DNA from: DMER64 sp041654355 | GTDB taxonomy: Bacteria > Bacteroidota > Bacteroidia > Bacteroidales > UBA932 | DNA length: 5,787 bases | Reading direction: 5' to 3' | Assembly: GCA_041654355.1 (NCBI GenBank) | Contig: JBAZDQ010000084.1 | Span: 1 to 5,787 of the forward strand | Shown here: positions 5,452 to 5,787 of the stretch, piece after piece | How the letters are laid out: every line of letters starts with the position of its first letter | Numbering within the stretch: position 1 is the stretch's first letter | The notes under the pieces: model-generated | What the model was told of the DNA's origin: nothing | The model's database searches: none | The model's input: only the letters and a program-made list of their open reading frames with translations | Program-made: the position numbers and the translations under genes

Positions 5452-5787
5452 AAATCACCAGCACCCACAAAATTACCGAAAAGCTTGTATAATAAACAAA
5501 CAAGGGCAGTCCCCCTTCTGTCAGGTTCAGTATAAAGAGAATGAATGCCGTTAGGCTGGCATGCATCAATATGACCGGGGGCAGGCTTTTGGTTTGCTCA
5601 TGTAACCATACCAGGAGAACCCTATAAGGGACCAGTACTGTGTAATGACAAAACAGTCCCGGAAGAAATAGCGACCAGTCCAGTTCCCCGTTTACATTTC
5701 CGCTTCCCCAGTATACGGGAAGAAAGTGCCATAATCCCCAGAAAAAACCCAGGATCAAACCGGTTTTCACTACACCAAATCGTTTTC
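5414..5787 (-). CDS. CPBP-family intramembrane protease, C-terminal part (5' end off the window)
   Basis: This is the C-terminal portion of a CPBP (CAAX protease/bacteriocin-processing, Abi) membrane protein; the frame is open to the window edge, so the start is missing. Visible codons begin KRFGVVKTGLILGFFWGLWH, which matches the stretch just after the family's EExxxR motif (that motif must lie beyond 5787) and includes the second motif, here WGLWHFLP, with its metal-binding-type His. The third motif reads HASLTAF, with Thr where Asn is common. About four membrane segments are visible. The GTG at 5770 is not credited as a start because the conserved sequence continues upstream of it. The last 11 or so codons (RRTHCSSPSK and stop) lie inside the palindromic element, so the original C-terminus may have been replaced. 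The substrate is unknown; family members include prenyl-protein proteases and bacteriocin-immunity proteins. Confidence 0.8.
   Translation of the reverse strand, partial: KRFGVVKTGLILGFFWGLWHFLPVYWGSGNVNGELDWSLFLPGLFCHYTVLVPYRVLLVWLHEQTKSLPPVILMHASLTAFILFILNLTEGGLPLFVYYTSFSVILWVLVIWVRRTHCSSPSK

Noticed and set aside
5344..5535. 63-codon plus-strand reading frame across the palindromic element
   Set aside because: It crosses the element and runs antisense to the CPBP gene, with no recognisable domain.

Overview
The window looks like chromosomal DNA from a Bacteroidetes/Bacteroidota species, probably Bacteroidales- or Marinilabiliales-like. The evidence is start codons with little or no Shine-Dalgarno pairing, promoter-like TAnnTTTG boxes, several secreted or lipoprotein products including a PD40-propeller lipoprotein, a GH88/GH105-type hydrolase, and a membrane-anchored AraC regulator. 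This is inference from sequence style; no rRNA or other phylogenetic marker is present.

Layout. Positions 1-157 are a regulatory region with a small hairpin, three TGTCCCA half-sites spaced 21-22 bp apart, and a candidate promoter. Two plus-strand genes follow: a membrane-anchored AraC-type regulator (158-1264) and a secreted, cysteine-free redoxin-like protein (1346-2068) that ends early and may be frameshifted near 2047-2050. From 2132 to 5311 every gene is on the minus strand. In transcription order they are a small cysteine-rich DUF3795-type protein (5311-5012), a GH88/GH105-type glycoside hydrolase (5015-3813), a PD40 beta-propeller lipoprotein (3816-2869) and deoC, deoxyribose-phosphate aldolase (2854-2132). 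The first three are joined by two ATGA start/stop overlaps, and deoC follows after 14 bp, so the four probably form one operon. Upstream of it, also on the minus strand, is the C-terminal part of a CPBP (Abi/CAAX-type) membrane protease that runs off the right edge.

The most striking non-coding structure is a 124-bp element at 5328-5451, between and partly inside the CPBP and DUF3795 genes. A near-perfect 24-bp outer inverted repeat encloses three successive hairpins, giving a four-way cloverleaf. It supplies the last codons and stop of the CPBP gene and ends 16 bp before the DUF3795 start. It resembles a palindromic mobile repeat (MITE/REP-like) or a structured RNA more than a plain terminator.

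Other notable points are a 26-codon tandem duplication inside the glycoside hydrolase, a clear rise in GC content over the hydrolase gene compared with deoC and the regulator, and the unusual combination of a surface carbohydrate hydrolase and propeller lipoprotein with a cytoplasmic deoxyribose-phosphate aldolase. I see no tRNA, rRNA, CRISPR array or transposase gene.
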